Below, in pieces: positions 9,241-18,479 of a DNA stretch of 64,000 nucleotides. The translations under genes and the position numbers were made by a program. Source of the stretch: Serratia bockelmannii. Its GTDB lineage: Bacteria; Pseudomonadota; Gammaproteobacteria; Enterobacterales; Enterobacteriaceae. The stretch is taken from the NCBI RefSeq assembly GCF_008011855.1, contig NZ_VOUX01000001.1, forward strand, positions 1 through 64,000, in the 5' to 3' direction. Numbering within the stretch: the stretch's first letter is position 1; each line of letters starts with the position of its first letter. The notes below the pieces were generated by a model. It was not told the DNA's origin, made no database searches, and saw only the letters and a program-made list of their open reading frames with translations.

Positions 9241-9251
9241 TCGCGTAAAGA

Positions 9252-9276
9252 AGGGCTCGCCAGCGGGCCCTTTTCT
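9252..9276 (+). terminator. aroG terminator
   Basis: A GGGCTC/GGGCCC-type stem (9253-9270) followed by TTTTCTATTT, directly after the aroG stop. The rest of the gap to the next gene is A+T rich with no gene. Confidence 0.7.
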
Positions 9277-9497
9277 ATTTATCTTAAATTTTTATATCTC
9301 CTGTCAATTTAAGGCCTACAGTAAATAGGCTTATTAAATCATTAAGCGACCGTCTTCGCATTATTCCTATTTAATAAAAGAATAATTGTCACCGCTCTCG
9401 GCATTGTGCTTATATAAGACGCTTTTTTATTCCACAAACTCCGCATGACGAATAAGCGGGGAGTGGTATGACCTATTCCTTTCAGGACGAAAGAATT

Positions 9498-10688
9498 ATG
9501 ACAAGTAATACCTCGCAGCCGCTGGGGCTGCACCGGATTAAATTCCATGGGAAAGGTGGTGAGTACTTCGCTATTTGGTTAGTCAACGCGTTATTGACGG
9601 CTCTGACCCTGGGCATCTATTCCGCCTGGGCGACGGTGCGTCGTCGTCGCTATTTTTACGGCAACACGGAATTGGACGGCGATCGTTTCGATTATCATGC
9701 ACAACCGCTGCAAATTCTGAAAGGGCGGCTGTTGGTGATCGGCGGCATCATCGTGTTTTATATCTTGCTGGCGATAACGCCTCTGCTGGGGCTGCTGGCT
9801 TTGCTGGTGTTGCTTGCCCTGTTGCCGTGGATCGTTATCCGCAGCTGGCGTTACAATGCGATTATGTCGAGCTATCGCGGCGTGCGTTTTAATTATGTCT
9901 GCCGCACCGGGCGCGCCTATTGGGCTTTACTGTTCTGCCCGTTATTGCTGATTATCGGGCTGTATGTCGGTCTGATCGTCTTGCTCGGCATTGGCAGCGG
10001 TCTTGGCAGCATCAACGCCATTGCTTTTATGCTGGTGCTGACGCTGATTTTGGCCGTGCCGGCATTTGCGGCGGTAAACGGCATTATTAGCGCACTGCAG
10101 CATGACTTGTACGTTAATAACCTGTTTTTCGGGAAGACACCGTTTATTGCCGAACTGAAGAAATCGGCCTTTATCAAATTTGCCTTGGTTGGCCTGCTCA
10201 TATTCCTGCCGTTCATGTTGGTCGCTCTGGTGTGCATCGGTTCGTTCTTCCTTACCCTCTATCAGATGATGTTGATGGGCATGTTGACCAATGAAGCCAT
10301 TGATGTGCTGGTGCTGGACAATATCAGCAGCCTGCTGCTGATGATGGTGGTGCTGCTGATCGGCGCCCTGGTGGCCAGCAGTTACCAGGTTGTCGCCCAA
10401 CGCAACTACCTGTTTAACCAGGCAAGGCTGAACGGCGACATCAAGCTGCATTCCTCAATGAAAACGATGCCGTACATGGGATTGTTGATCACCAATACCC
10501 TGATTACCCTGTTCTCGCTCGGTTTGGCGGCGCCGGTGGCGGAAGTGCGCCATGCCCGTTATCTGGCGGCCTGCACGGCGGTTGAAGGCGATTTGGCGCT
10601 GCTGAACATTACTGCGCATCAGGAAACTGCCAACAGCGCGGTGGCCGAAGAAGCGGTGCAGGCGCTGGATCTGGGCGGCAGCTTCTGA
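9498..10688 (+). CDS. DUF898 (YjgN-type) membrane protein
   Basis: Polytopic inner-membrane protein of unknown function. The opening segment FHGKGGEYFAIWLVNALLTA then LTLGIYSAWATVRRRRYFYGNT is the hallmark of the DUF898/YjgN family. Several further hydrophobic helices follow. The ATG at 9498 has AGGACGAAAG before it. An in-frame ATG at 9468 behind GGGGAG would add ten residues and cannot be excluded. The next gene, a membrane-bound M48 peptidase, starts seven bases downstream, so the two form an operon and probably act together at the membrane. Confidence 0.85.
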   Translation: MTSNTSQPLGLHRIKFHGKGGEYFAIWLVNALLTALTLGIYSAWATVRRRRYFYGNTELDGDRFDYHAQPLQILKGRLLVIGGIIVFYILLAITPLLGLLALLVLLALLPWIVIRSWRYNAIMSSYRGVRFNYVCRTGRAYWALLFCPLLLIIGLYVGLIVLLGIGSGLGSINAIAFMLVLTLILAVPAFAAVNGIISALQHDLYVNNLFFGKTPFIAELKKSAFIKFALVGLLIFLPFMLVALVCIGSFFLTLYQMMLMGMLTNEAIDVLVLDNISSLLLMMVVLLIGALVASSYQVVAQRNYLFNQARLNGDIKLHSSMKTMPYMGLLITNTLITLFSLGLAAPVAEVRHARYLAACTAVEGDLALLNITAHQETANSAVAEEAVQALDLGGSF

Positions 10689-10695
10689 GGCGCCG

Positions 10696-11739
10696 ATGAT
10701 CCTTGAAGGCGCTTATCAATTGCCGGGGCGGGCCGCACGTGAGGCGGCCCGTTTACTGGTGAACGAAAGCGGCGAAGGCGTGACGCTGCAGCGGCAGGAT
10801 GAACAGCGTTACATCCCGCTGGCGGACATCACCGTTTCTGCCGCGCTGGGCAATATTCCGCTGACGCTCACCTTTAGCGACGGTGCGCGCTTTGTGCCGG
10901 ATGACGATGCGGCCTTTCGCCGCTGGTTCTATCAGCGCCGTTCGCCGGGGTGGGTACATCGCCTGGAACGCCATAAACGCGGCGTTGCCCTGGCGCTGCT
11001 GATGACGCTGCTGGCGGTAGTGGCTTACGTTTACGTGGTGCTGCCGTGGGCGAGCAGCGAGATCGCCATGCGCATCCCCACCTCGGTGGAACAGACGCTG
11101 GGCGAGCATACACAGACGTTTTTGGACCAGAGCGGCTTCGCGCCCTCCGCACTCCCGGTCGAGAGGCAGCAGGCGTTGCAACAGCTGTTCCGGCAGGTGA
11201 TGCCGCCTGAGATGCGCCAGGAGCGCACGCCGCTGTCGCTGAAGTTGATGGCGGCGCCCGGTGCGCCGAACGCCTTTATGTTGCCAGACGGCACGCTGGT
11301 GCTCAGCGATGAGCTGGTCACTTTGTCGAAAAACGACGATGGCTTGGCGGCGGTGATGCTGCACGAAATGGGGCATCACGCTTATCGTCATCCGATGCGC
11401 ATGCTGGTGCGTTCGTCACTGGTGGCGTTGACGCTGATGTGGATGACGGGTGACGTCAGCGGCATCGGCGACACGTTGCTGCAGTCCGCGTCCTTCGTGA
11501 ATGAGATGCAGTTTTCTCGCGGGATGGAGCGTGAGGCCGATGCGTTTGCGATAGCGGAAATGCAGCGCCAGGGGCGTTCGCTGGCGGAAATGGCGGCGAT
11601 CTATCGCGCGTTGGCGCAGGCGCCTGAACGAGAAAAGACCGATGACTGGGCGCTGCCTGCCTGGCTCAGCACCCATCCGGCGATGCAGGAACGGCTGGAC
11701 GCGGTGAACGAGGCGATGGCGCAGCAGCCGCGACAGTAA
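10696..11739 (+). CDS. M48-family membrane metallopeptidase
   Basis: A 347-aa zinc peptidase. It has an N-terminal soluble part of about 95 residues, one membrane helix near residues 96-116 (VALALLMTLLAVVAYVYVVL), then an M48 domain. The zinc site is H223-E224-M-G-H227 with a third ligand E280 in MEREADAFA. The layout resembles HtpX/Oma1-like quality-control peptidases, but it is not HtpX itself. It follows the DUF898 gene by seven bases. The substrate is unknown. A strong terminator follows. Confidence 0.87.
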   Translation: MILEGAYQLPGRAAREAARLLVNESGEGVTLQRQDEQRYIPLADITVSAALGNIPLTLTFSDGARFVPDDDAAFRRWFYQRRSPGWVHRLERHKRGVALALLMTLLAVVAYVYVVLPWASSEIAMRIPTSVEQTLGEHTQTFLDQSGFAPSALPVERQQALQQLFRQVMPPEMRQERTPLSLKLMAAPGAPNAFMLPDGTLVLSDELVTLSKNDDGLAAVMLHEMGHHAYRHPMRMLVRSSLVALTLMWMTGDVSGIGDTLLQSASFVNEMQFSRGMEREADAFAIAEMQRQGRSLAEMAAIYRALAQAPEREKTDDWALPAWLSTHPAMQERLDAVNEAMAQQPRQ

Positions 11740-11741
11740 TA

Positions 11742-11773
11742 AAAAAGCCCCCGGTGAAAACCGGGGGCTTTTT
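11742..11773. terminator. Bidirectional terminator
   Basis: AAAAAGCCCCCGGT-GAAA-ACCGGGGGCTTTTT is perfectly paired with T runs on both strands. It serves the M48 peptidase gene and convergent gpmA. Confidence 0.9.
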
Positions 11774-11788
11774 CGTTAACGGGCGAAA

Positions 11789-12541
11789 TTACTTCGCTTT
11801 ACCCTGGTTCGCCACGGCGGCCGCTTTTGCAGCGATTTCGTCGGCGTTACCCAGGTAGTAACGTTTGGTTGGCTTGAAGTTCTCATCGAACTCATACACC
11901 AACGGCACGCCGGTTGGGATGTTCAGTTCGAGGATTTCGTCTTCGCTCAGGTTATCCAGGTATTTCACCAGCGCGCGCAGCGAGTTGCCGTGCGCCGCAA
12001 CGATCACGCGTTCGCCGCTCTTGATGCGTGGCAGGATCTCTTCGTCCCAGTAAGGGATAACGCGATCGATGGTCAGCGCCAGGCTCTCGGTCAGCGGCAG
12101 CTCTTGCTCGCTCAGGGAGGCGTAGCGCGGATCGTGGCCAGGGTAACGTTCGTCTTCTTTGGTCAGCTCCGGCGGGGTCACCGCGAAGCCGCGACGCCAT
12201 TGCTTCACCTGCTCGTCGCCGTATTTTTCAGCGGTTTCGGCTTTGTTCAGACCCTGCAGCGCACCGTAGTGACGTTCGTTCAGCTTCCAGGATTTTTCGG
12301 TTGGCAACCAGGCCTGATCCAGCTCGTCGAGGATGTTCCACAGGGTGTGGATCGCGCGCTTCAGTACGGAGGTGTAAGCGAAGTCGAAAGTGAAACCTTC
12401 TTCTTTCAACAGCTTGCCTGCTGCTTTCGCTTCGGTGCGGCCCTTGTCGGACAGATCAACATCATACCAACCGGTGAAGCGGTTTTCTTGGTTCCACTGG
12501 CTTTCGCCGTGACGCACCAGAACCAGCTTAGTTACAGCCAT
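11789..12541 (-). CDS. gpmA: 2,3-bisphosphoglycerate-dependent phosphoglycerate mutase
   Basis: GpmA interconverts 3- and 2-phosphoglycerate in glycolysis. The 250-aa protein begins with the [12 protein letters not shown] motif, where H11 forms the phosphohistidine. It keeps the second catalytic His in [14 protein letters not shown] and the family's GWYDVDLS and [11 protein letters not shown] segments. The length equals E. coli GpmA. A close match to the Fur box lies about 33 bases before the start, consistent with the Fur control reported for E. coli gpmA. Confidence 0.97.
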   Translation of the reverse strand: MAVTKLVLVRHGESQWNQENRFTGWYDVDLSDKGRTEAKAAGKLLKEEGFTFDFAYTSVLKRAIHTLWNILDELDQAWLPTEKSWKLNERHYGALQGLNKAETAEKYGDEQVKQWRRGFAVTPPELTKEDERYPGHDPRYASLSEQELPLTESLALTIDRVIPYWDEEILPRIKSGERVIVAAHGNSLRALVKYLDNLSEDEILELNIPTGVPLVYEFDENFKPTKRYYLGNADEIAAKAAAVANQGKAK

Positions 12542-12573
12542 AGCTTAACTCCTTAATAATCTGACATTTCAAT

Positions 12574-12592
12574 GATAACGAAAATCATTATA
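12574..12592. promoter_or_regulatory. Fur box upstream of gpmA
   Basis: GATAACGAAAATCATTATA matches the 19-bp Fur consensus at 16 of 19 positions and lies 33 bases before gpmA. The rest of 12600-12711 shows no clear feature. Confidence 0.75.
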
Positions 12593-12711
12593 TTGCCGCG
12601 GGCCGGGGCTCGGCAATCGATAGTGTCTAACCATAGCCAATTTCTTGCCGCAAAGTAAGGGCTGGCGAAAGGAAAAAGCTGAATCGTTCAGGCTGGCGCT
12701 GTGAGGGGGAA

Positions 12712-12743
12712 ACGGCGCGCCGAAATCGCTCCGGGCGCGCCGT
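12712..12743. other. Perfect inverted repeat after psiF
   Basis: Ten-base stem ACGGCGCGCC/GGCGCGCCGT with a 12-base loop, just downstream of psiF on the minus strand. No T run follows, so it may stabilise the mRNA end rather than terminate on its own. Confidence 0.45.
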
Positions 12744-12756
12744 GGCGTGGGGGAAA

Positions 12757-13104
12757 TCAGGCCGATTTTTTCAGGCAGTTGCTCATGAAGGTTTTACGCG
12801 CGTCGCCCTTCAGATCCTTGGTCTTGGCGTCGGCGTTGCAGCTTTTCATCTTCTGCTGCTGCGGCGTCAGGGTTTTGCCCGTTGCAGCGGCGCCTTCGGA
12901 TTTCAGACAGGTGCTCATGAAGGTGGAGCGATCGGCGCCTTTCAGCGATTTGGTGGATGCCTGCTGGTTGCAATCGGTCATGCGTTTCTGTTGGGCGGCC
13001 TGCGCCGGAGAAGGCGTTTTCGTCGCCGTCGTCGCGTCGGCCGCCATCAGATTGGTGCTCAGCATTAAGCCCGCCAGCAATGGAAGTGCAGTAATCAGAC
13101 GCAT
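12757..13104 (-). CDS. psiF: PsiF-repeat periplasmic protein
   Basis: Small secreted protein of 115 aa with a signal peptide (MRLITALPLLAGLMLSTNLM, then AADA). It carries two PsiF repeats of about 33 residues, each with the pattern K-M-x-x-C-N ... LKG ... R-x-T-F-M-S-x-C-L-K, so the four cysteines may form two disulfides. The family is named for phosphate-starvation induction in E. coli. Its biochemical role is unknown. The ATG at 13104 has AAGGA seven bases before it. A longer frame reaching 13179 lacks a ribosome site and would bury the signal peptide. Confidence 0.82.
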   Translation of the reverse strand: MRLITALPLLAGLMLSTNLMAADATTATKTPSPAQAAQQKRMTDCNQQASTKSLKGADRSTFMSTCLKSEGAAATGKTLTPQQQKMKSCNADAKTKDLKGDARKTFMSNCLKKSA

Positions 13105-13301
13105 AGGTGTTCCTTCAGCTATTGATTGGCCGCCATCGGCCGAAAATGGTGACGTTGCACAAGGCGTTGTGCTTATCACGGTAGCCTGAGTGTAGTGCGC
13201 GCTTTGGAATAAGGGAAGGTGGGCGCCGGTAGGGGGATAGCGCTAAAAGGTAAGCATTTATAACAAATTGCCCCCGGCCGCACGGCGAGGGGCGTAGCGG
13301 G

Positions 13302-14345
13302 TCAGATAGGATAAAACTGATAATGCGTGGCGCTGCGGTAGCGACTCCCCGGTTGCAGCCAGCAGTCCGGCTGCGGCCACTCGGGATGGTGCGGGCTGTC
13401 CGGCAAAAACTCGCTCTCCAGCGCCACGCCGGCATGGTTGGCGTAGCTGCCGCCATCGCGCGCCGGCGTGCCGGCCAGAAAATTGCCGCTGTAGAGTTGC
13501 AGTGCAGGCGCGTCGGTGAACACGCTCATTTGCACCTGGCCGTCGGCGGACCACAAATGGGCTGCCGGGCTCTCCAGCGCGCCGCAGGTGCGGTGCAGCA
13601 AGAATGCGTGATCGTAGCCTTTTACCCGCTGCTGGTCGCGATCGCGCAGGAAATCCTGCAGCAGCGTTTTCGGCTGACGAAAATCCATGCCGCTGTCGTC
13701 CACCGGCGTCAGATCGGCGCAGGGAATGCCCTCGGCGTCGACGGGCAGATAGCGATCGGCGAACAGCTGCAGCCGCTGGGCGCGGGCGTCGGTGCCGGCG
13801 CCGTCCAGATTGAAATAGGCGTGGTTGGTCAGGTTGACCGGGCAGGGGCGATCGACCTGTGCCAGATAGCTGATTTCCAAACGATTATCCGGGGTCAGAC
13901 GGTAGCAGACCTGCACGTCGAGATTGCCGGGGAAACCCTGATCGCCCTCCGCCGAGTGCAGCGTATAGCAGACCTGTTGCGCATCCTGCTGGACCCGGCG
14001 CCAGCGGCGGGCATGAAAACCGTCGGGGCCGCCGTGCAGCTGGTGGAGGCCTTGATTGGCGGCCAGCGCATGGGGAGTCCCATCGATGGGCAGGCTGGCG
14101 TTGGCGATGCGGTTGGCGTAACGGCCGACGGTGGCGCCCAGATAGGCGCCTTGACGCGGGTAGTCTGCCGGGCTGCGGCAGCCGAGCAGCAGTTCGCGTT
14201 TTTCACCGGATTTGAGCGGCAAGACGGCGGACAGCCAGGTGGCGCCCCAGTCCATCAGCGTCACCGTCATGCCGGCGGCGTTTTGCAGCTGCGTCAGCTG
14301 ATAAGGCTCCCCATCGGGCGCCGCTGCCGTGCTCATCGTCAGCAT
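13302..14345 (-). CDS. galM: Galactose-1-epimerase (mutarotase)
   Basis: GalM interconverts alpha and beta galactose before phosphorylation by GalK. The 347-aa sequence shows [25 protein letters not shown], the catalytic region [12 protein letters not shown] and [20 protein letters not shown]. The ATG at 14345, preceded by AGGGGG at seven bases, overlaps the galK end by seven bases. An ATG at 14336 just after the galK stop is the alternative. It is the last gene of galTKM. E. coli has galETKM, and galE is absent here. Confidence 0.94.
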   Translation of the reverse strand: MLTMSTAAAPDGEPYQLTQLQNAAGMTVTLMDWGATWLSAVLPLKSGEKRELLLGCRSPADYPRQGAYLGATVGRYANRIANASLPIDGTPHALAANQGLHQLHGGPDGFHARRWRRVQQDAQQVCYTLHSAEGDQGFPGNLDVQVCYRLTPDNRLEISYLAQVDRPCPVNLTNHAYFNLDGAGTDARAQRLQLFADRYLPVDAEGIPCADLTPVDDSGMDFRQPKTLLQDFLRDRDQQRVKGYDHAFLLHRTCGALESPAAHLWSADGQVQMSVFTDAPALQLYSGNFLAGTPARDGGSYANHAGVALESEFLPDSPHHPEWPQPDCWLQPGSRYRSATHYQFYPI

Positions 14346-15490
14346 GTACCGGCCCCCTGCGAAGCCTGGCAGACATAGAACGTTTCCTGTAATCCGCCGG
14401 TTTGCCGCGGATACTCGTGCGCCACGGCGGCACGCACCGTCTCCACGAGATCCTGTGGCATCAGCGCGACGATGCAACCGCCAAAGCCGCCGCCGGTCAT
14501 GCGCACGCCACCGCGCGAGCCGATCGTCGCTTTGACAATCTCGACCAACCGATCGATTGGCGCCACGGTGATTTCGAAGTCGTCACGCATCGAGGCGTGG
14601 GACTCCGCCATCAGCCGGCCCATGCGTTGCAGATCGCCGGCCGCCAGCGCATCGGCCGCCGCCAGCGTGCGGGCATTCTCGCTGATGACATGGCGCGCGC
14701 GTTTGGCCACCAACGGATCCAACTGATGTTGACGTGCTTCAAACTGTTCCGGGCTGACGTCACGCAGTGCCTTGACGCCGAAGAACCGAGCCGCTTCTTC
14801 ACACTGTTTGCGGCGGGTGTTGTACTCGCTGTCCACCAGCCCGCGCTGCACATTGGAGTTGATGATCACCACCGCGACGCTGTCCGGCATCGGCACCGCA
14901 CGGGTCTCCAGCGAGCGGCAGTCGATCAGCAGAGCGCTGTCGCGCCGGCCGAGCGCGGAGATCAGCTGGTCCATGATGCCGCAGTTGCAGCCGACGAACT
15001 GGTTTTCCGCCTCCTGGCCGTTCAGCGCCAGCGCCACGCCGTCCAGCGGCAGCTGATAGAGCGCCTGCAGCGCCTGGCCTACCGCCACTTCCAGCGCGGC
15101 GGAGGAGCTGAGCCCCGCGCCCTGCGGCACATTGCCGGCGATCACCAGATCCGCGCCGCCGAAATCGGGGTTGCGTCGCTGAAGATGTTTCACCACGCCG
15201 CGCACATAGTCGGACCAGCGCTGATCGGGGTGGTTGACGATCGGCTCGTCGAGCGAGAATTGATCCTGCTGATTCTGATAATCGGCGGCCAGTACGCGGA
15301 TCTGGCGGTCGTCGCGCTTGGCGCAGGCGATGACGGTTTGGTAATCGATGGCGCAGGGCAACACGAAGCCGTCGTTGTAATCGGTATGCTCGCCGATCAA
15401 ATTCACCCGCCCCGGCGCCTGGATGGTCAACGCCGGCGCGTAGCCGAAGTGTTCGGTAAACAGGGAATGGGTAAGCGGTTTCAGGCTCAT
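14339..15490 (-). CDS. galK: Galactokinase
   Basis: GalK phosphorylates alpha-D-galactose with ATP in the Leloir pathway. The 383-aa GHMP kinase shows the galactose signature [19 protein letters not shown], the ATP loop [17 protein letters not shown] and the C-terminal [14 protein letters not shown]. The start overlaps the galT stop (ATGA), and its end overlaps galM, so the three are translationally coupled. Confidence 0.97.
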   Translation of the reverse strand: MSLKPLTHSLFTEHFGYAPALTIQAPGRVNLIGEHTDYNDGFVLPCAIDYQTVIACAKRDDRQIRVLAADYQNQQDQFSLDEPIVNHPDQRWSDYVRGVVKHLQRRNPDFGGADLVIAGNVPQGAGLSSSAALEVAVGQALQALYQLPLDGVALALNGQEAENQFVGCNCGIMDQLISALGRRDSALLIDCRSLETRAVPMPDSVAVVIINSNVQRGLVDSEYNTRRKQCEEAARFFGVKALRDVSPEQFEARQHQLDPLVAKRARHVISENARTLAAADALAAGDLQRMGRLMAESHASMRDDFEITVAPIDRLVEIVKATIGSRGGVRMTGGGFGGCIVALMPQDLVETVRAAVAHEYPRQTGGLQETFYVCQASQGAGTC

Positions 15491-16539
15491 GCTTGGGCTC
15501 CGGCTTCACGGTAATGAATATCGCTGACGGCGCGCAAACGCTCTGCGGCCTGTTCGGCGGTCAGATCGCGCTGGGTTTCCGCCAGCATCTCGTAACCGAC
15601 CATAAATTTACGCACGCTGGCTGAACGCAGCAGCGGCGGATAGAAATGGGCGTGCAGCTGCCAGTGTCGGTTGTCGGCGCCGTTGAACGGCGCGCCGTGC
15701 CATCCCATCGAATAGGGGAAAGAACACTGGAACAGGTTGTCGTAGCGGCTGGTCAGCTTCTTCAGCGCCAGCGCCAGATCGCGGCTCTGCGCCGCGCTGA
15801 GATCGGTGATGCGCTGCACCGCCGTTTTCGGCAGCAGCAGCGTTTCAAACGGCCAGGCGGCCCAGTAGGGCACCACCGCCAGCCAGTGTTCGGTGTTCAC
15901 CACGATGCGTTCGCCTGCGGCCAGCTCGCGCTGCGCATAATCCAGCAGCAGCGGGGAGGCATGTTCCCGGAAATAGTCGTGTTGCAGGCGATCTTCGCGC
16001 TCGGCCTCGTTCGGCAGAAAACTGTTGGCCCAGACCTGCCCGTGCGGGTGCGGGTTGGAGCAGCCCATCGCCGCGCCTTTGTTTTCGAACAATTGCACCC
16101 AGGGGTAGTGCTTGCCCAGCTCCTCGGTTTGCGCCTGCCAGGTGGTGACCACCTGCTCCAGCGCCGGCAGCGTCAGTTCGGGCAGAGTCTTGCTGTGATC
16201 GGGAGAGAAGCAGATCACCCGGCTGACGCCGCGCGCGCTCTGGCTGCGCATCAGCGGATCGTGGCTGTCGGGCGCCGGCGGCGTATCGCTCATCAGTGCG
16301 GCGAAATCGTTGGTAAAGACATAGGTGCCGCGATATTCCGGATTGTGATCGCCGGTGACGCGCGCGTTGCCCGGGCACAGGAAACAGTCGGGATCGTGCG
16401 CCGGCAGCATTTCCGTGGGGACAGTCTCCTGCTGGCCCTGCCAGGGGCGCTTGGCGCGGTGCGGTGAGACCAGCACCCACTGGCCGCTCAGCGGGTTAAA
16501 GCGGCGGTGCGGATGGTCGATAGGGTTAAATTCCGTCAT
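15487..16539 (-). CDS. galT: Galactose-1-phosphate uridylyltransferase
   Basis: GalT exchanges the uridylyl group between UDP-glucose and galactose 1-phosphate. The 350-aa protein matches E. coli GalT from [20 protein letters not shown]. It has CFLCPGN, the active-site [14 protein letters not shown] and [16 protein letters not shown] longer frame to 16581 adds 14 residues not found in the family. As the first gene of the operon here, it lies 85 bases after the predicted P1 start and just downstream of the internal GalR operator. Confidence 0.97.
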   Translation of the reverse strand: MTEFNPIDHPHRRFNPLSGQWVLVSPHRAKRPWQGQQETVPTEMLPAHDPDCFLCPGNARVTGDHNPEYRGTYVFTNDFAALMSDTPPAPDSHDPLMRSQSARGVSRVICFSPDHSKTLPELTLPALEQVVTTWQAQTEELGKHYPWVQLFENKGAAMGCSNPHPHGQVWANSFLPNEAEREDRLQHDYFREHASPLLLDYAQRELAAGERIVVNTEHWLAVVPYWAAWPFETLLLPKTAVQRITDLSAAQSRDLALALKKLTSRYDNLFQCSFPYSMGWHGAPFNGADNRHWQLHAHFYPPLLRSASVRKFMVGYEMLAETQRDLTAEQAAERLRAVSDIHYREAGAQA

Positions 16540-16565
16540 ACGGTTCCTTCTTGGCGTCGACAAGG

Positions 16566-16581
16566 GTGTAATCGCTTCCAA
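16566..16581 (-). promoter_or_regulatory. GalR/GalS operator, internal type (OI)
   Basis: GTGTAATCGCTTCCAA matches the GalR consensus GTGKAANCGNTTNCAC at all but the last position. Its centre is 111 bp from the second operator. Confidence 0.8.
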
Positions 16582-16631
16582 TTACCGTTTTAATACGCCC
16601 GTTGCTGAACAGGGAGAAGTCATTGCGCAAA

Positions 16632-16640
16632 AAGATAGCA
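16632..16640 (-). promoter_or_regulatory. Predicted gal P1 extended -10
   Basis: On the minus strand TGCTATCTT gives an extended -10. Its centre lies about 50 bp from the outer operator, the same geometry as E. coli gal P1. A recognisable CRP site is weak: only a GGTGA half near 16660. Confidence 0.5.
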
Positions 16641-16676
16641 CGCTCGCGACGGTAAAAAGGTGATCTAACGCGAAAA

Positions 16677-16692
16677 ATGGAATCGTTTACAC
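16677..16692 (-). promoter_or_regulatory. GalR/GalS operator, external type (OE)
   Basis: ATGGAATCGTTTACAC on the plus strand (GTGTAAACGATTCCAT on the minus) matches the GalR consensus at 15 of 16 positions. It stands upstream of P1, as OE does in E. coli. Confidence 0.82.
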
Positions 16693-16788
16693 TTCATTGA
16701 AAAGCACTGTACGGGCGGAGAAAAGCAGGGGGCAGCATGATTGAGGTCATACGGTGAGCTGCCGGTGATAGCGTTTTCACCTGGCCAA

Positions 16789-16813
16789 CCGGCAGAGAGA
16801 GGCTCTCTGCCGG
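16789..16813. terminator. Hairpin after the CPBP protease gene
   Basis: Eleven-base stem CCGGCAGAGAG/CTCTCTGCCGG with a three-base loop, ten bases past the end of the CPBP gene. There is no T run, so a terminator call is tentative. Confidence 0.4.
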
Positions 16814-16822
16814 CGTCAGCCG

Positions 16823-17644
16823 TCAGGGGTGCTGATACAGCGGGTAGGTGAAGAACAGCAGATGGGTCAGGTTAAGCCCGAAATGGAACAGAATCGGCAC
16901 CCACAGGCGGCCGCTCCACATCCATGCCAGGCCGTAGATCACGCCGGCCAGCGTCGCGAAGATCACCATCAGCATGCCACCGGCCAAATGCGCGGCGCCG
17001 AACACCAGGGCGGCGACGATCAGCGCCGGCCAGGCCCCCAGCCATTGGCTGAGGCGCTGTTGCAGGTAGCCGCGAAACAGCGCTTCTTCGGCCATGCAGA
17101 CGAAGAACAGGTTCGCCATCACGAATGGCAGCATCCAGGCGGGCGCATGCAACTCGATTTTTAAGCCGCCCAGCGCCACGGCCAGCAGCAACAGCGCCGG
17201 TACGCTGATGATCAATGCGATCCAGGAACCCGAGGCGACGCTTTTTTCCGCTTTATCGGTTCTGAACAGCGTGGGCAAGCAGGCGAACAGCAGGAAGGGC
17301 ACCATCGCCTTGTCGAAATTGTAATACATGGTGAACGGCGCGCTGAGCGGGCCGGCTTTCTCGCCGTCGATCATCAGCTGGTTGTGGATGCCCGGCACCA
17401 GATGCAAGAACAGCGCGATGCAGCCGGCGACCACCAACCCTTCGAACGCGATCGCCAGATTACGCTGCGCGCGAAAATGGTGACGCAGCCCGGCCAACGC
17501 TACGATCGCCAGCAGATAACTCAGGCTGAGCGGCGTCAGTACCCCATGATAAAGCCCCATGCCCGCCGAGGCGGCCAGGATCACCCAGGCTATCAGCCGA
17601 TTAAACGGCAAGAAAAATAACGAAGCAGCCAGTACGCCCCACAT
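16823..17644 (-). CDS. CPBP-family intramembrane glutamic protease
   Basis: A 273-aa polytopic membrane protein of the CPBP (CaaX protease and bacteriocin-processing, ABI) family. The diagnostic motifs are present: EEALFRGYLQQRL with the catalytic glutamates and arginine, then FGAAHLAGG, then FHFGLNLTH. About eight hydrophobic segments are visible. The ATG at 17644 has AAAGGGA seven bases upstream. A longer frame to 17740 lacks such a site. The substrate is unknown; relatives give bacteriocin immunity or process membrane proteins. It appears monocistronic. Confidence 0.85.
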   Translation of the reverse strand: MWGVLAASLFFLPFNRLIAWVILAASAGMGLYHGVLTPLSLSYLLAIVALAGLRHHFRAQRNLAIAFEGLVVAGCIALFLHLVPGIHNQLMIDGEKAGPLSAPFTMYYNFDKAMVPFLLFACLPTLFRTDKAEKSVASGSWIALIISVPALLLLAVALGGLKIELHAPAWMLPFVMANLFFVCMAEEALFRGYLQQRLSQWLGAWPALIVAALVFGAAHLAGGMLMVIFATLAGVIYGLAWMWSGRLWVPILFHFGLNLTHLLFFTYPLYQHP

Positions 17645-17811
17645 AATATGTCCCTTTAAAATATGTACACGGCGCTCAGCGCCTTTGCGGCGTGCGATGA
17701 TGGCGAAATTGAGCGCTAAAGCGGATAGTAGCACACCCAAATGACGCTAAAGGTCGGGGCAGTGACGGATTTGTGCATGATGCCGGCCCACACGACCGGC
17801 GACAACGCGGG

Positions 17812-18384
17812 TCAGCCTTTCATCCAGGCCTGCGAACGGGTGATTTCGGCCAGATTTTGCAAGGTATCGAGGCTTTGTTGGTGGATTTCCTGCGTGGGGG
17901 CCGCGCACAGGTCGTGCAGCACGGTCACCTGAAAGCCGGCGTCGTGCGCCTGACGCGCGGTGCTCTCGATGGCGAGCGGCGTGCTGACGCCCGCCAGCAG
18001 CAGATGATGGCACCGATGCTGCCGCAGCCAGGCTAACAAATTGTTACCGGAGAAGGCGCTGACCGCCGTTTTTTCAAACTGCAGATCGGTCTCTTCCTGA
18101 TGCAGTTCGGGCACCCAGCGGCAGCCCGGGCCGTTTAACCGCAGCGCGCCGATCTGCTTGAGATGGTTGAACAGCGGCGAATGGGGCGGGATGTCATGAT
18201 AATCGTCGGCGAATCCCACCCGCACCCAGATCACCGGGATTTTTCGCACCCGCGCGTAGGCCGCGGCGGCATTGACGTTAGCGAGCAGGTGGGTTGCCAC
18301 CACCTGTTCACGGCAGTGGTTGGCGCGGCCTTTGGGCCCGATCAGATCCTCGATCAGGTCGATGATAATCAACGCAGCGGACAT
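17812..18384 (-). CDS. Isochorismatase-like hydrolase lacking the usual nucleophile
   Basis: A 190-aa cytosolic protein with the isochorismatase-like fold. D9 (ALIIIDLIEDL) and K105 (FEKTAVSAF) stand where the catalytic Asp and Lys are expected. The usual cysteine in the G-V-x-T-x-x-C-V-E-S-T motif is replaced: the sequence reads GVSTPLAIESTARQA, with A138 at the Cys position. True isochorismatases also lack a working Cys, but no siderophore or phenazine genes lie nearby. It could be a hydrolase with another mechanism or a binding protein. Confidence 0.8.
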   Translation of the reverse strand: MSAALIIIDLIEDLIGPKGRANHCREQVVATHLLANVNAAAAYARVRKIPVIWVRVGFADDYHDIPPHSPLFNHLKQIGALRLNGPGCRWVPELHQEETDLQFEKTAVSAFSGNNLLAWLRQHRCHHLLLAGVSTPLAIESTARQAHDAGFQVTVLHDLCAAPTQEIHQQSLDTLQNLAEITRSQAWMKG

Positions 18385-18479
18385 GGCGTCTCCAGAAAAT
18401 GGCCTTCTTTCTTTCTATGATAAAAGGCCAAATGTGATGTGCTGCGGTGAAGTGTTGCCGGATATGTTTACGCCGCGTT

